Shown piece after piece: positions 33,294-42,896 of a stretch of DNA of 64,000 bases. Source of the stretch: Chryseobacterium gwangjuense (GTDB lineage Bacteria > Bacteroidota > Bacteroidia > Flavobacteriales > Weeksellaceae); assembly GCF_021311115.1 (NCBI RefSeq), contig NZ_JAJTNP010000002.1, forward strand, positions 124,001-188,000, in the 5' to 3' direction. The number at the start of each line of letters is the position of its first letter. Position 1 is the first letter of the stretch. Both the position numbers and the translations under genes were made by a program. The notes beneath the pieces are model-generated. The model did not search any database and was not told the DNA's origin. It worked only from the letters and a program-made list of their open reading frames with translations.

Positions 33294-35405
33294 TTATTTT
33301 CCAAGCGTCTTAATTCCCATTTCGTACAATGCGAAAGAAATCAGATCAGCATTTTCACCAATTACCTGCTCTGTAGAACGACCTGCTCCATGACCTGCAT
33401 TTTTTTCAATTCTTAATAAAATCGGGTTTTTACACGTCTGTTTTTCCTGCAATTCTGCTCCGAATTTGAAAGAATGTGCAGGAACTACTCTGTCATCGTG
33501 ATCACTTGTAATGATCATCGTTGAAGGATAACAAGTTCCTGATTTTACATTGTGAACGGGTGAGTAAGATTTTAAGTATTCAAACATTTCCTTATTATCT
33601 TCTGCTGTTCCGTAATCGTAAGACCATCCTGCTCCTGCTGTGAATTTATTGTACCTCAACATATCCAACACTCCAACTCCCGGGAAAGCCACTCTTGCCA
33701 GATCAGGACGCATCGTCATCGTTGCTCCTACCAGCAAACCTCCATTTGATCTTCCTGAAAGCGCCATGAATTCTTTTGAAGTATAGCCTTTAGCTTGTAA
33801 ATATTCTCCGGCTGCAATGAAGTCTTCAAAAACATTTTTCTTTTGCTGTTTCGTTCCTGCATCATGCCATTTTTTTCCATATTCTCCACCACCACGAATG
33901 TTCGGAACGGCATAAATCCCTCCGTTTTCCATCCAGATTGCATTAACAACAGAAAAGGCTGGCTGTAAGCTGATATTGAAACCTCCGTAAGAATAGAGAA
34001 TTGTAGGGTTTTTACCATTAAGCTTCGTCCCTTTTTTATAATTAATCATCATCGGAATCTTCGTTCCGTCTTTTGAAGTGTAGAAGACTTGTTCGGAAAC
34101 ATAATCTTCCGGATTGAATTTTACTTTCGGCTTCTGATAAATTTCAGAGGAACCCGAATCTGCATTAAATTTATAGGTAGTTCCAGGGGTGATGTAGTTG
34201 CTGAATGAAAAATATAATTCTTTTTCTTCTTTTTTACCTCCGAAACCTCCAACGTTCCCTTTTCCCGGTAAGGTAATTTCTCTGATCAGTTTTCCTGTTG
34301 TATCAAACTGCTTTACCTGATCAATAGCATCAATCATATAAGTGGCGAAGAAATACCCTCCTCCTGTGGAAATTCCTAATACATTTTCTGTTTGGGGAAT
34401 AACATCCTTCCATGTTTCCGGTGAAGGGTTTTTGATGGTAGTTTTCACCAAACGCATATTCGGAGCGTCTTTATCTGTAAAAATGAAAAGATCGTCACCT
34501 TGGGTATCTACAATACTTACATTGATATCGAATCCTTTATTAATTTGTACAAAATCGCCTCCTTTTTTCAGGTCTTTGATGTATAATTCATTTCCGTTTG
34601 TCGCATTAGCCGCAGAAATGATCAAATATCTCTGATCTTCAGAAACACCCGCTCCCAAATATCTTCTTGGTGTTTTATCGCCTCCGAAAATTAGTTTATC
34701 TGCAGATTGTTTTGTCCCTAATTTATGAAAGTATACTTTGTGTTTATCTGTCATTCCGGAAAGCACTGTGCCCTCTTTCGGCTTGTCATAGCTTGAATAG
34801 TAAAAGCCTTCATCTCCCTGCCACGAAATACCGCTAAACTTTACATCAACCAATGTTTCATCGATCTGTTTTTTGGTAATGGCATCAATGATTATAATTT
34901 TATTCCAGTCACTCCCTCCTTCTGAGATTGAATAGGCTGCTAAATTTCCTTTTTTATTGAAAGATAACTGAGCCAGAGATGTTGTTCCTTTTTCTGAAAA
35001 TTTATTAGGGTCTAAGAAAACTTCTGTTGATTTGGTTTTATTATCGGTTCTGTACAACACCGACTGCGCCTGAAGTCCATCGTTTTTATAATAGTAAGTA
35101 TAGTCTCCTTCTTTGAAAGGTGCTGATATTTTTTCATAGTTCCAGATATCTCTAAGCTGATCTTTAATTTGATCTCTGAAAGGAATTTTTGAAAGATAAT
35201 TCTGGCTGTGCGCTACTTCTTCATCCACCCATTTTTTCGTTGCTTCAGAGTCATTTTCCAGGTCTCTGAACGGATCTGCCACTGCAGTTCCAAAATATGC
35301 ATCTGTCTGACTTCTTTTTAATGCTTTGGGATAAATCATTTTTTGAGAATAAAAAGTTGCTGAAAATAATACTCCAGCTGTTAGTAAAATAGGTTTAAAA
35401 TTCAT
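33294..35405 (-). CDS. Prolyl oligopeptidase (S9A)
   Basis: 703 aa with an N-terminal signal peptide (LLTAGVLFSATFYSQ), so it is exported, as in many Bacteroidota. A seven-bladed propeller (about 80-420) caps the alpha/beta-hydrolase domain. The triad is Ser at about 553 (GRSNGGL), Asp at about 638 (DHDDRV) and His at about 672 (NAGHGAG). It cleaves short Pro-containing peptides. Flanked by terminators, it is monocistronic. Confidence 0.94.
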   Translation of the reverse strand: MNFKPILLTAGVLFSATFYSQKMIYPKALKRSQTDAYFGTAVADPFRDLENDSEATKKWVDEEVAHSQNYLSKIPFRDQIKDQLRDIWNYEKISAPFKEGDYTYYYKNDGLQAQSVLYRTDNKTKSTEVFLDPNKFSEKGTTSLAQLSFNKKGNLAAYSISEGGSDWNKIIIIDAITKKQIDETLVDVKFSGISWQGDEGFYYSSYDKPKEGTVLSGMTDKHKVYFHKLGTKQSADKLIFGGDKTPRRYLGAGVSEDQRYLIISAANATNGNELYIKDLKKGGDFVQINKGFDINVSIVDTQGDDLFIFTDKDAPNMRLVKTTIKNPSPETWKDVIPQTENVLGISTGGGYFFATYMIDAIDQVKQFDTTGKLIREITLPGKGNVGGFGGKKEEKELYFSFSNYITPGTTYKFNADSGSSEIYQKPKVKFNPEDYVSEQVFYTSKDGTKIPMMINYKKGTKLNGKNPTILYSYGGFNISLQPAFSVVNAIWMENGGIYAVPNIRGGGEYGKKWHDAGTKQQKKNVFEDFIAAGEYLQAKGYTSKEFMALSGRSNGGLLVGATMTMRPDLARVAFPGVGVLDMLRYNKFTAGAGWSYDYGTAEDNKEMFEYLKSYSPVHNVKSGTCYPSTMIITSDHDDRVVPAHSFKFGAELQEKQTCKNPILLRIEKNAGHGAGRSTEQVIGENADLISFALYEMGIKTLGK

Positions 35406-35447
35406 TGTGAAGGTTTTCTCAAAAATACGGAATGTGTTTTAAATAAA

Positions 35448-35472
35448 AAAAGCTTCCGAATCGACAGCTTTT
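35448..35472 (-). terminator. Weak terminator hairpin
   Basis: A 7-bp stem (AAAAGCT / AGCTTTT) after the 218-aa gene, with A/T-rich flanks and a loop of 11 nt. Confidence 0.5.
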
Positions 35473-35493
35473 ACTATTTAATAAAAATTTTTA

Positions 35494-36150
35494 TTATTTC
35501 TTTGCAATATCTATTAAGCTCATAAAATATGACTTAATGATATCCGACCTCAGCTCTTCCGAGGAAGATGTAGTATAGTAGATTTTGTCGTCTTTAATTA
35601 TCTGCCTTAATGTAAAATCCATCTTTACTTCAACTTTTTTATCTGCTTTCTTTAATTCGTTAATAGTCTGAAGAAGAAATTTTTTAAATTCGGCCGGCGT
35701 TACATTTTTTATTTCAGAACGCTCCATATCTTCTAATCTTTGAGGAACTATAAAATTTGCCAAATATGTAATTTCTACCATTTTACCTGGTAAGTTATAC
35801 TCATCGGGAATAGTCTTTTTACTTATAATCGTTATTGCCGTATTAGCAAGAGCATTGTTTATTACTGCATTAAGATCAATTATTTCCTTTTTACATATAT
35901 CTAATGCCTCTTTAGAAACTCCATCAAATGCACCACGACTCGCAATATTAAAATCATCGTTATCGATTTTATAATCATCTACTATTCTTGGGGTATAATT
36001 ATTTAGGGTGTTCAATAACGTTTTATCCTTCTTCATCGCAACATTAAAGATCATCGTAAATACCTCTTCCGGTTTCTTTACTTCCGTCTGAGCATGAAGA
36101 TTCTGAGTTGAAATTAAAAAGATTGATATAATAATTAATATTTTTTTCAT
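35494..36150 (-). CDS. Secreted protein of unknown function
   Basis: 218 aa from the ATG at 36150; nine upstream codons are open but precede the signal peptide (MKKILIIISIFLISTQNLHAQ). The mature part is mixed alpha/beta with a Lys/Asp-rich composition and no motif I recognise (VKKPEEVFTMIFNVAMKKD; VEITYLANFIVPQRLEDMER). Export to the periplasm is likely; the role is unknown. Transcribed toward the oligopeptidase gene but separated from it by a hairpin. Confidence 0.72.
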   Translation of the reverse strand: MKKILIIISIFLISTQNLHAQTEVKKPEEVFTMIFNVAMKKDKTLLNTLNNYTPRIVDDYKIDNDDFNIASRGAFDGVSKEALDICKKEIIDLNAVINNALANTAITIISKKTIPDEYNLPGKMVEITYLANFIVPQRLEDMERSEIKNVTPAEFKKFLLQTINELKKADKKVEVKMDFTLRQIIKDDKIYYTTSSSEELRSDIIKSYFMSLIDIAKK

Positions 36151-36202
36151 GATAAGTTTCAATAACTTTTTGCCCAAAAATAGAGAATCTGTTCAAATAA
36201 AA

Positions 36203-36230
36203 AAAGACCTCTGAGAAATCAGAAGTCTTT
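36203..36230 (-). terminator. Terminator of prfA
   Basis: A 12-bp stem (AAAGACCTCTGA / TCAGAAGTCTTT, one mismatch) with a 4-nt loop, 23 bp after the prfA stop. Confidence 0.78.
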
Positions 36231-36252
36231 ATATTTAGTAAAAAGAAAGGTT

Positions 36253-37338
36253 TTAATAATTATCCTCTTCACCTTTCATTTTTTCAGCATTTTCAGCCAT
36301 GATTACCGCATCTATCATTTCAGAGATATCCCCATTCATATACGCGTCAAGGTTGTACATTGATTTGTTGATTCTGTGATCAGTAACTCTTCCTTGCGGA
36401 TAGTTGTACGTTTTAATTTTTGCAGAACGGTCACCTGTAGAAACCATTGATTTACGTTGTGCTGCAATATCTCCCTGTACTTTTTGCAATTCGATGTCGT
36501 ATAATTTGGTACGAAGCATTTCCATTGCCAATTCACGGTTTGCCAGCTGAGAACGTGCCTGCTGACAAACAACCACCATTCCTGAAGGTTTGTGTGTCAA
36601 CTGAACTTTAGTTTCAACCTTGTTTACGTTCTGACCTCCTGCTCCTCCTGAACGTGAAGTCTGCATTTCAATATCTGCAGGATTCAGTTCAAAATCCACT
36701 TCTTCAGCTTCCGGTAAAACTGCAATTGTGATAGCAGAAGTATGAACTCTTCCTTGAGATTCTGTTTCAGGAACACGCTGTACACGGTGAACTCCTGATT
36801 CGAATTTCATAACTCCGTAAACACCTTCTCCTTCCACTTTCATGATGAGTTCTTTATACCCTTTTGCAGCTTCATTAGAATCGGTTACTTCATGTCTCCA
36901 TCCTTTTGATTTAAAGTACATGGTATACATTCTGTAAACATCTTCTACGAAAATCGCAGCTTCATCTCCTCCAGTTCCAGCACGAAGTTCCACAATTACG
37001 TTTTTATCATCCGCAGGATCTTTAGGAATCAAAAGAACTTTAAGCTCTTCTTCCAACCCGGGAATTTTTTCTAACGCTTCGTTTTTTTCGATTTTTGCCA
37101 ATTCGACAAAATCTTTATCTGAACCATCTGCAATAATCTCATCAGATTCTTCAATGGTATCTAACGCCCCTTTATATAGATCGTAAACTCTTACAATTTT
37201 CCCCAAATCACTATATTCTTTGTTTAAAGAAGAATATCTTTTCTGATCTGAAATAACATCAGGCTGAATAATAAGGTCTGCAACCTCATTGTATCTTTGT
37301 TTTATAGCTTCCAGTTTCGGAATTAAACTTTTAGACAT
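36253..37338 (-). CDS. prfA: Peptide chain release factor 1
   Basis: 361 aa, the standard RF1 length. The codon-recognition tripeptide is P190-E-T192 (PxT type, reading UAA and UAG), and the GGQ hydrolysis motif is at 234-236 in [12 protein letters not shown]. It releases finished peptides at stop codons. It differs clearly from PrfH at 26359, which lacks the PxT domain. A TAnnTTTG promoter lies just upstream. Confidence 0.97.
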   Translation of the reverse strand: MSKSLIPKLEAIKQRYNEVADLIIQPDVISDQKRYSSLNKEYSDLGKIVRVYDLYKGALDTIEESDEIIADGSDKDFVELAKIEKNEALEKIPGLEEELKVLLIPKDPADDKNVIVELRAGTGGDEAAIFVEDVYRMYTMYFKSKGWRHEVTDSNEAAKGYKELIMKVEGEGVYGVMKFESGVHRVQRVPETESQGRVHTSAITIAVLPEAEEVDFELNPADIEMQTSRSGGAGGQNVNKVETKVQLTHKPSGMVVVCQQARSQLANRELAMEMLRTKLYDIELQKVQGDIAAQRKSMVSTGDRSAKIKTYNYPQGRVTDHRINKSMYNLDAYMNGDISEMIDAVIMAENAEKMKGEEDNY

Positions 37339-37355
37339 AGTGAAAATTTAGTTTG

Positions 37356-37383
37356 CAAAGATACGGAATTGATTACGAACAAA
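37356..37383 (-). promoter_or_regulatory. Candidate prfA promoter
   Basis: Minus strand TTTG (37383-37380), a 16-bp spacer, and TATCTTTG (37363-37356). The -7 box is identical to that of the small unit at 31011. Confidence 0.5.
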
Positions 37384-37449
37384 AAAAGCCCATTTTGATA
37401 AGCTTACTGAATAAGCAATTGTATATCTTCAAAAAAATGATTATAAAAA

Positions 37450-37476
37450 ACAAAAGGCCTAAAAAAAGCCTTTTGT
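37450..37476 (-). terminator. Terminator of the T9SS-secreted protein gene
   Basis: A 9-bp perfect stem (ACAAAAGGC / GCCTTTTGT) with a 9-nt A-rich loop, 24 bp past the stop. Confidence 0.75.
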
Positions 37477-37499
37477 CTATCAATCTAATATGAACGGAA

Positions 37500-39575
37500 T
37501 TAGTTTTTAATCACTTTTTTAGAAATTGTCTGCCCGTTTTTTAATTTTAATTCTACAATGTACATCCCGTTTGGAAAGCCTTGCAGATTAATTTGATTAT
37601 TAGTGAACTGAACATTTAGTCTTTGACCAACCATATTTGTAACATTAACTGTATCAATTAATGAATCAACTTTAATGTTCAGAATATCTTTTGTAGGATT
37701 TGGATAAATTCCGAAATTGATTCGTCTGATATCTGATGTTCCTAATGCAGACGTTTCTTTAATACATCTCAATGACTGACCTTGTGCTCTGGGACCTCCT
37801 GAAGCCGCATTCGCAATGGTTGTACCAATATAAAGATATTTCCCTCCTGAACCTGACACATCGGAACTCCAGTAATATCCTCTTTGTCCCTCATAAGTAA
37901 AACTAGCATCACTAGGACTTCTGTTACCTGCTGCAGGAAGTTTAAGTTTGCTGTTATATGCTGTCGAAGGGTTTGAAATACCTTCTGAACTCACTGCTGT
38001 TGTCCAATCTGCTTGAGTTGGTAATCTCCAACCCTGCCCAATTGCTCTGCATGGATCGACTCCGGTTTCTGAAGTAATTGCAGCAGTATTTTCTCCTGAC
38101 CATTTATCAGTTAATGCATTTGTATTCCACCAATACGCACCAGTTCCGGAACCAACGATAAATGCAGTAATACCTGCTAAACCCGAAGGATTATTGACAG
38201 AAGGCATAGCAGTTGTCAGTGAATTTCTCAACTGATGTCCGTCATCCCACCTTCCCCACTGAAAAAGATCTCCATAAGAATTTGTATCTGTTTGTGAAGT
38301 TGCCACTTGTGTACTTCCTAAATTCTGCTGCAACCAAACTTTACCATCCTGACCTCTTACCGTGGTATAAGAAACGGGTTGACCTTTGTATGTAAAACTT
38401 ACACAGCCTATATCTCCCGGAGTTGTTCCCGGATCTGTATTATTACAAGCAGGTGTAAGTGAAATCCTTTTTACTTTTACTCCGCTTTGAGAATAGGTAA
38501 GAACCAATGAATTATTGAAAGTATCATATTGTAAATCATTATATAAAGCAGTTCCATCGGATACGAAGTCTCCTCCAAATGTTACCCAAGTGTTGGTTGT
38601 TGCATCAAATTCATAAACCGTATTTTTTCCTCCATTAACTGACCAACCACTTGCAACAGCATATAATTTTCCGGCAGGTGTAACTGCAATAGATACATTG
38701 TATAAATCATTAGAAATTCCAAAATTGGCATTTCCGACTTGTTCCCAATCTGTCCCGTTAAATTTTTTTACGTTCAGTTTTCTATTGTTCGCAGCATTTG
38801 AAGAATATACTACATACAATTTATTATCTGCTCCGATAGCGATATCTGATGTAGCATTCACTCCTTCTGTAAATGTACTTCCTACCGAAGTTCCTCCAAC
38901 GAGAGTCCATACATCTGTAGAAGAAGCTGAGAGAGAGTTTTCATATACTTTTACTCCGGATGCATTATGGCAAACATAGACTTTTCCGTTCGTACCTATT
39001 ACCATTTCAGCATTATAAGGCACTCCTACTGCAATTCCCGTTGCTCCAACCTGTTCCCAAGCTCCGTTTACAAAACGTTTCACAGTCCCGGAATCCACAG
39101 ATCCATATACGAAAAGAGTTCCATTTGGTGCTACTGTTGATGCCTGATAATTTGTAGTTGCAGTAAATGCATTGGGAAGCTGGCTCCATGAAGTTCCGTC
39201 AAATTTTCTAACTTCCATTCCCGCATTCGGATAGGCCCATTGATTGGTATAATATAATTTTCCGGAAGAATCTAAAGATAATGAACTGTAGGTTGTACTT
39301 GCCGTTGTTATTCCTGCCGAACCTCCTACATAAGACCATGATGTTCCGTTAAATTTTTGTACCGAACCTTTTCCTATCGCTACGTCGTAATATGAAACAT
39401 AATAATTTCCCTGTCCATCAATCGATAAATTATTATAGCTCGATGTACCGGAAGAAAGATTTCCTGATCCTCCAACATCCTGCCATTGTTGAGCAGATAA
39501 ATTTCCCGCAGCAACGGATAAAATTCCTAAACTTAAGCCAATTTTGGCTGTTATAGAATATAAACTTTTAAACAT
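37500..39575 (-). CDS. T9SS-secreted protein with propeller-like repeats and FISUMP domain
   Basis: 691 aa. A signal peptide (ILSVAAGNLSAQ) is followed by six or seven repeats of about 55-60 residues, each with a KFNGTxW or KFDGTSW turn and a YxSLSLDSSGKLYY-type strand (about 30-380), probably a beta-propeller. A FISUMP domain (about 400-610; KVWLQQNLG, GDLFQWGRWDDGHQLR, GWRLPTQADW, YYWSSDVS) and a type A T9SS sorting domain (from about 617, IYPNPTKDILNI; ending ISKKVIKN) follow. It should be exported by type IX secretion and attached or released at the surface. Ligand unknown. Confidence 0.88.
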   Translation of the reverse strand: MFKSLYSITAKIGLSLGILSVAAGNLSAQQWQDVGGSGNLSSGTSSYNNLSIDGQGNYYVSYYDVAIGKGSVQKFNGTSWSYVGGSAGITTASTTYSSLSLDSSGKLYYTNQWAYPNAGMEVRKFDGTSWSQLPNAFTATTNYQASTVAPNGTLFVYGSVDSGTVKRFVNGAWEQVGATGIAVGVPYNAEMVIGTNGKVYVCHNASGVKVYENSLSASSTDVWTLVGGTSVGSTFTEGVNATSDIAIGADNKLYVVYSSNAANNRKLNVKKFNGTDWEQVGNANFGISNDLYNVSIAVTPAGKLYAVASGWSVNGGKNTVYEFDATTNTWVTFGGDFVSDGTALYNDLQYDTFNNSLVLTYSQSGVKVKRISLTPACNNTDPGTTPGDIGCVSFTYKGQPVSYTTVRGQDGKVWLQQNLGSTQVATSQTDTNSYGDLFQWGRWDDGHQLRNSLTTAMPSVNNPSGLAGITAFIVGSGTGAYWWNTNALTDKWSGENTAAITSETGVDPCRAIGQGWRLPTQADWTTAVSSEGISNPSTAYNSKLKLPAAGNRSPSDASFTYEGQRGYYWSSDVSGSGGKYLYIGTTIANAASGGPRAQGQSLRCIKETSALGTSDIRRINFGIYPNPTKDILNIKVDSLIDTVNVTNMVGQRLNVQFTNNQINLQGFPNGMYIVELKLKNGQTISKKVIKN

Positions 39576-39738
39576 TTGAATATTTATTTTTATTTATTCT
39601 AAATTAATTATACTAAATTTGCGCAAAATTAATTGTATCGGATTAAGTATTGTTATCATTTTCAAACAATTAATAATCATACGGATCATTGGAAGATAAA
39701 AAATTGATTTACAAATAACTCGTTGAAGAAAAAGCCAC

Positions 39739-40608
39739 ATGAAGAACAAGAACCGGGAAGGGCAAATATATAATTCGGAGGAAATTTCTATTGTACATCA
39801 CACAGATTCAAATAGAGAAAAATCTCTTTCCTCCAACTTTATTGAAGGTAAGCACAGTTTCAACCTTCTCTTTCTTTTAAGTCCTGATATTCATTTGGAA
39901 GCTAATGATTGCGGAACTCAATTTTTATTTAAAAAAAACGAATACATCCTACATTATTCTTCTGAAGAAAGCAAAGCAAAATTATGGAGTGACCACCAGG
40001 AACATTTAAAATACTTACAGATACAAATCAGGTATCAATATATTTTCAATCTTTTCAATCCTCAAAAAAACAAGGAGAGCTCTGAAATGCTGGAACAAAT
40101 GACAAAAAATAATTTCATTTTCTTACACGAGCAAACTCCTCCTTTAATGACTGTGGAAATGCATATCATTCTGCAAGAAATTATTGAGTCCTCAAAAAAA
40201 GGGATGATGCAAAAGCTCTTTGTAGAAGCAAAGATTATGAAGCTTTTACTATTAATTTTTGAGCAGTTTACTGAAAAAGATCATTCAGAAAATCATTCAA
40301 GACAGCATATTCTTATCAAAAAATACATTGATGAAAATTACAATAAAAATCTAAAAATCAATGACCTGAGTAGAGAACTGGGAATTAATGAAAATAAAAT
40401 CAGGAAAGAATTTAAGAAATATTACCATTCAACAATAGTTGACTATATATTGGAGCTTAGAATGTTGAAAGCCAAAAAACTAATTATTAATAAGAACATT
40501 ATGATTAAAGAAATAGCCATAGACTGTGGATATGACTACGTTCAAAATTTCTCCAGAGCATTCAAAAAAAGGTTTGGGTTATCTCCGGAAAAGCTCAGAA
40601 ATGGATAA
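39739..40608 (+). CDS. AraC-family transcriptional regulator
   Basis: 289 aa. An N-terminal region of about 185 residues without a recognised sensor domain is followed by the double HTH (about 195-289): NDLSRELGINENKIRKEFKK and IKEIAIDCGYDYVQNFSRAF with the conserved FGLSPEKLR end. It is divergent from the T9SS protein gene across 163 bp, so it may regulate it. A terminator follows. Confidence 0.9.
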   Translation: MKNKNREGQIYNSEEISIVHHTDSNREKSLSSNFIEGKHSFNLLFLLSPDIHLEANDCGTQFLFKKNEYILHYSSEESKAKLWSDHQEHLKYLQIQIRYQYIFNLFNPQKNKESSEMLEQMTKNNFIFLHEQTPPLMTVEMHIILQEIIESSKKGMMQKLFVEAKIMKLLLLIFEQFTEKDHSENHSRQHILIKKYIDENYNKNLKINDLSRELGINENKIRKEFKKYYHSTIVDYILELRMLKAKKLIINKNIMIKEIAIDCGYDYVQNFSRAFKKRFGLSPEKLRNG

Positions 40609-40615
40609 AATAAAA

Positions 40616-40639
40616 AAACCACTAATAAATTAGTGGTTT
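40616..40639. terminator. Bidirectional terminator
   Basis: AAACCACTAAT / ATTAGTGGTTT with a 2-nt centre (10 bp with a 4-nt loop), between the converging araC-type gene and the small membrane protein gene. Confidence 0.78.
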
Positions 40640-40705
40640 AATATATGTTGTTTTGCTTTGATATTGCTTTTTCAGAATTCAGGTGAAAAAGCAATGACAT
40701 ACAAA

Positions 40706-40984
40706 TTAATGATGTCCGTGACTATCGTGAATAAAAGGACCGTGACCTTTAGGTGAGTTATAGATAACTTCTACACCTTCTTGCTCGTAAACCATTTTAC
40801 TTCTAATTTCTTCCGGATCAAAAGGAGCTACTTTACCAAAGTATTCTTTCAAACCTTCAGTCAACCACATTGGAATCACCAATCCGAAAAACATAAAAAT
40901 ACACCAGAATCCTACCAAGAACATGGTAATGAAATACACTGTCCAAAGGAACTGATAAAACGGCCAAAATGCTGATAACATCAT
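40706..40984 (-). CDS. Small membrane protein with His-rich tail
   Basis: 92 aa from the ATG at 40984 (MMLSAFWPFYQFLW); seven more upstream codons are open to 41005. Two close hydrophobic helices (about 3-22 and 25-45) precede a soluble C-terminus ending GHGPFIHDSHGHH, with five His in the last 13 residues. I do not recognise the family. It could bind metal. It is downstream of fumarase class I with a 93-bp gap. Confidence 0.68.
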   Translation of the reverse strand: MMLSAFWPFYQFLWTVYFITMFLVGFWCIFMFFGLVIPMWLTEGLKEYFGKVAPFDPEEIRSKMVYEQEGVEVIYNSPKGHGPFIHDSHGHH

Positions 40985-41077
40985 TTTACTTAATATTTTA
41001 GGCAAAAATAGAACTTTTTTCCTTTTTACACAAAAGATACAAGCCTATTTTTATTATTTATTTTGATTTTAATCTAA

Positions 41078-42685
41078 TTAATGAGCAAGAGCTGCAAAGA
41101 AATCATTTCCTTTATCATCTGTAATAATGAATGCAGGGAAATCTTTTACTTCAATTTTTCTTACCGCTTCCATTCCTAATTCCGGGAAATCAACAACCTC
41201 AACAGACAGGATATTGTCTTTTGCTAAAATTGCAGCAGGACCTCCGATTGAACCTAAATAGAAACCTCCATATTTTCCGCAAGCATTGGTTACATCTGCA
41301 GTTCTGTTACCTTTTGCCAACATTACCATGCTTCCACCATGGCTCTGGAATTCATCAACATACACGTCCATTCTTCCTGCAGTGGTAGGACCAAAACTTC
41401 CTGAAGCCATTCCTTCCGGAGTTTTTGCCGGACCAGCATAATAGATTGGGTGATTTTTGAAATATTCAGGCATCGGTTTTCCGCTGTCTAGAATTTCTTT
41501 GATTTTTGCGTGAGCAATATCTCTTGCAACGATTAATGTTCCGTTTAGCTTTAATCTTGTTTTGATTGGATATTTTGAAAGTTCTGCTAAGATTTCCGGC
41601 ATTGGCTTATTCAAATTAACTTCAACAGCTTCTTCCAAATGTGGTGGTGTGTCCGGCAAAAATCTCTTAGGATCTTGCTCTAATTGCTCTAGGAAAATAC
41701 CTTCTTTTGTAATTTTCCCTTTGATGTTTCTGTCCGCAGAACAAGAAACTCCCATTCCAACCGGGCAAGATGCTGCGTGACGAGGAAGTCTGATCACTCT
41801 AACATCATGCGTTAAATATTTTCCTCCAAACTGAGCTCCGATTTCACTTTCCTGACAGATTTTCTGCACTTTTGCTTCCCATTCCAAATCTCTGAAAGCC
41901 TGCCCTGCTTCATTTCCTTCAGTTGGAAGGTTGTCGTAATATTTCGCAGATGCCTTTTTCACAGCAGCTAAATTCGCTTCAGCAGAAGTTCCACCAATTA
42001 CCAACGCTAGGTGGTAAGGCGGACAAGCCGCTGTTCCTAAATCTGAAATTCTCTCCTTTACGAAAGCTTCCAAAGATTTTTCGTTTAGTAAAGATTTTGT
42101 CTTTTGATACAAGAAAGTTTTGTTGGCAGAACCTCCTCCTTTTGTTAAGAATAAAAATTCGTAATAATCTCCTTTTTTAGCATAAATATCAATCTGTGCC
42201 GGAAGATTGGAACCAGAGTTCTTTTCATCAAACATCGTTAAAGGAACAACCTGAGAATATCTTAAGTTTCTTTTTTGGTACGTATTGTAAATTCCCTTGC
42301 TTAAATATTCACCATCATCAACTCCCGTGTAAACATTTTCTCCTTTTTTACCCATCACAATCGCCGTTCCTGTATCTTGGCAAGAAGGTAAAGCTCCTTC
42401 TACCGCAACAGCAGCATTTTGCAATAAGTTATAAGCAACGAATCTATCGTTATCAGTAGCTTCAGGATCGTCAATAATTCTTCTCAAACTTTCCAAATGT
42501 GAAGAACGAAGCATGAAAGAAACATCTGCCATAGCCTCTTCAGCCAATAGTTCAAGACCTTTCGGATCTATTGTCAAAATTTCTCTCTCTCCTAATTTTT
42601 CAACTTTTACATAGTCTGATGTAAGCTTCTTATACACCGTATCATCTTTCTGAATCGGATACGGATCCTGATATCTAAATTCCAT
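41078..42685 (-). CDS. fumA: Fumarate hydratase, class I (4Fe-4S)
   Basis: 535 aa, full-length one-chain class I enzyme. Cluster Cys candidates are in [26 protein letters not shown] and CPVGMGVSC. The C-terminal domain is present from about residue 365. It hydrates fumarate to malate in the TCA cycle and is oxygen-sensitive. It is divergent from the class II fumC gene across 211 bp, which is unusual. Confidence 0.95.
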   Translation of the reverse strand: MEFRYQDPYPIQKDDTVYKKLTSDYVKVEKLGEREILTIDPKGLELLAEEAMADVSFMLRSSHLESLRRIIDDPEATDNDRFVAYNLLQNAAVAVEGALPSCQDTGTAIVMGKKGENVYTGVDDGEYLSKGIYNTYQKRNLRYSQVVPLTMFDEKNSGSNLPAQIDIYAKKGDYYEFLFLTKGGGSANKTFLYQKTKSLLNEKSLEAFVKERISDLGTAACPPYHLALVIGGTSAEANLAAVKKASAKYYDNLPTEGNEAGQAFRDLEWEAKVQKICQESEIGAQFGGKYLTHDVRVIRLPRHAASCPVGMGVSCSADRNIKGKITKEGIFLEQLEQDPKRFLPDTPPHLEEAVEVNLNKPMPEILAELSKYPIKTRLKLNGTLIVARDIAHAKIKEILDSGKPMPEYFKNHPIYYAGPAKTPEGMASGSFGPTTAGRMDVYVDEFQSHGGSMVMLAKGNRTADVTNACGKYGGFYLGSIGGPAAILAKDNILSVEVVDFPELGMEAVRKIEVKDFPAFIITDDKGNDFFAALAH

Positions 42686-42810
42686 TTCAATTTTTTATTG
42701 AGTACAAAAATACGGCTTACCAAAAAAACATGAGTAAAATCAGTGACTTAGATTGATATTTATAATGATTATAAATTGCGAGGTTTTTCATTATTCAGTA
42801 ATTTTATAAT

Positions 42811-42875
42811 CTAAGGTTGAGGCTAAGATTCAGGTTGAGATATGCCTTAAACTAAACCTCAGTCTTAGGCTAAAC
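42811..42875. repeat. Inverted repeat of a GGTTGAGGCTAAG-type element
   Basis: The left arm 42811-42839 (starting CTAAGGTTGAGGCTAAG) and the right arm 42852-42875 (CTAAACCTCAGTCTTAGGCT) match inversely at roughly 18 of 23 positions. It resembles decayed flavobacterial intergenic repeats. It lies 22 bp before fumC and may affect its leader RNA. Confidence 0.5.
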
Positions 42876-42896
42876 AGAAATAAAATCTCAATCACA

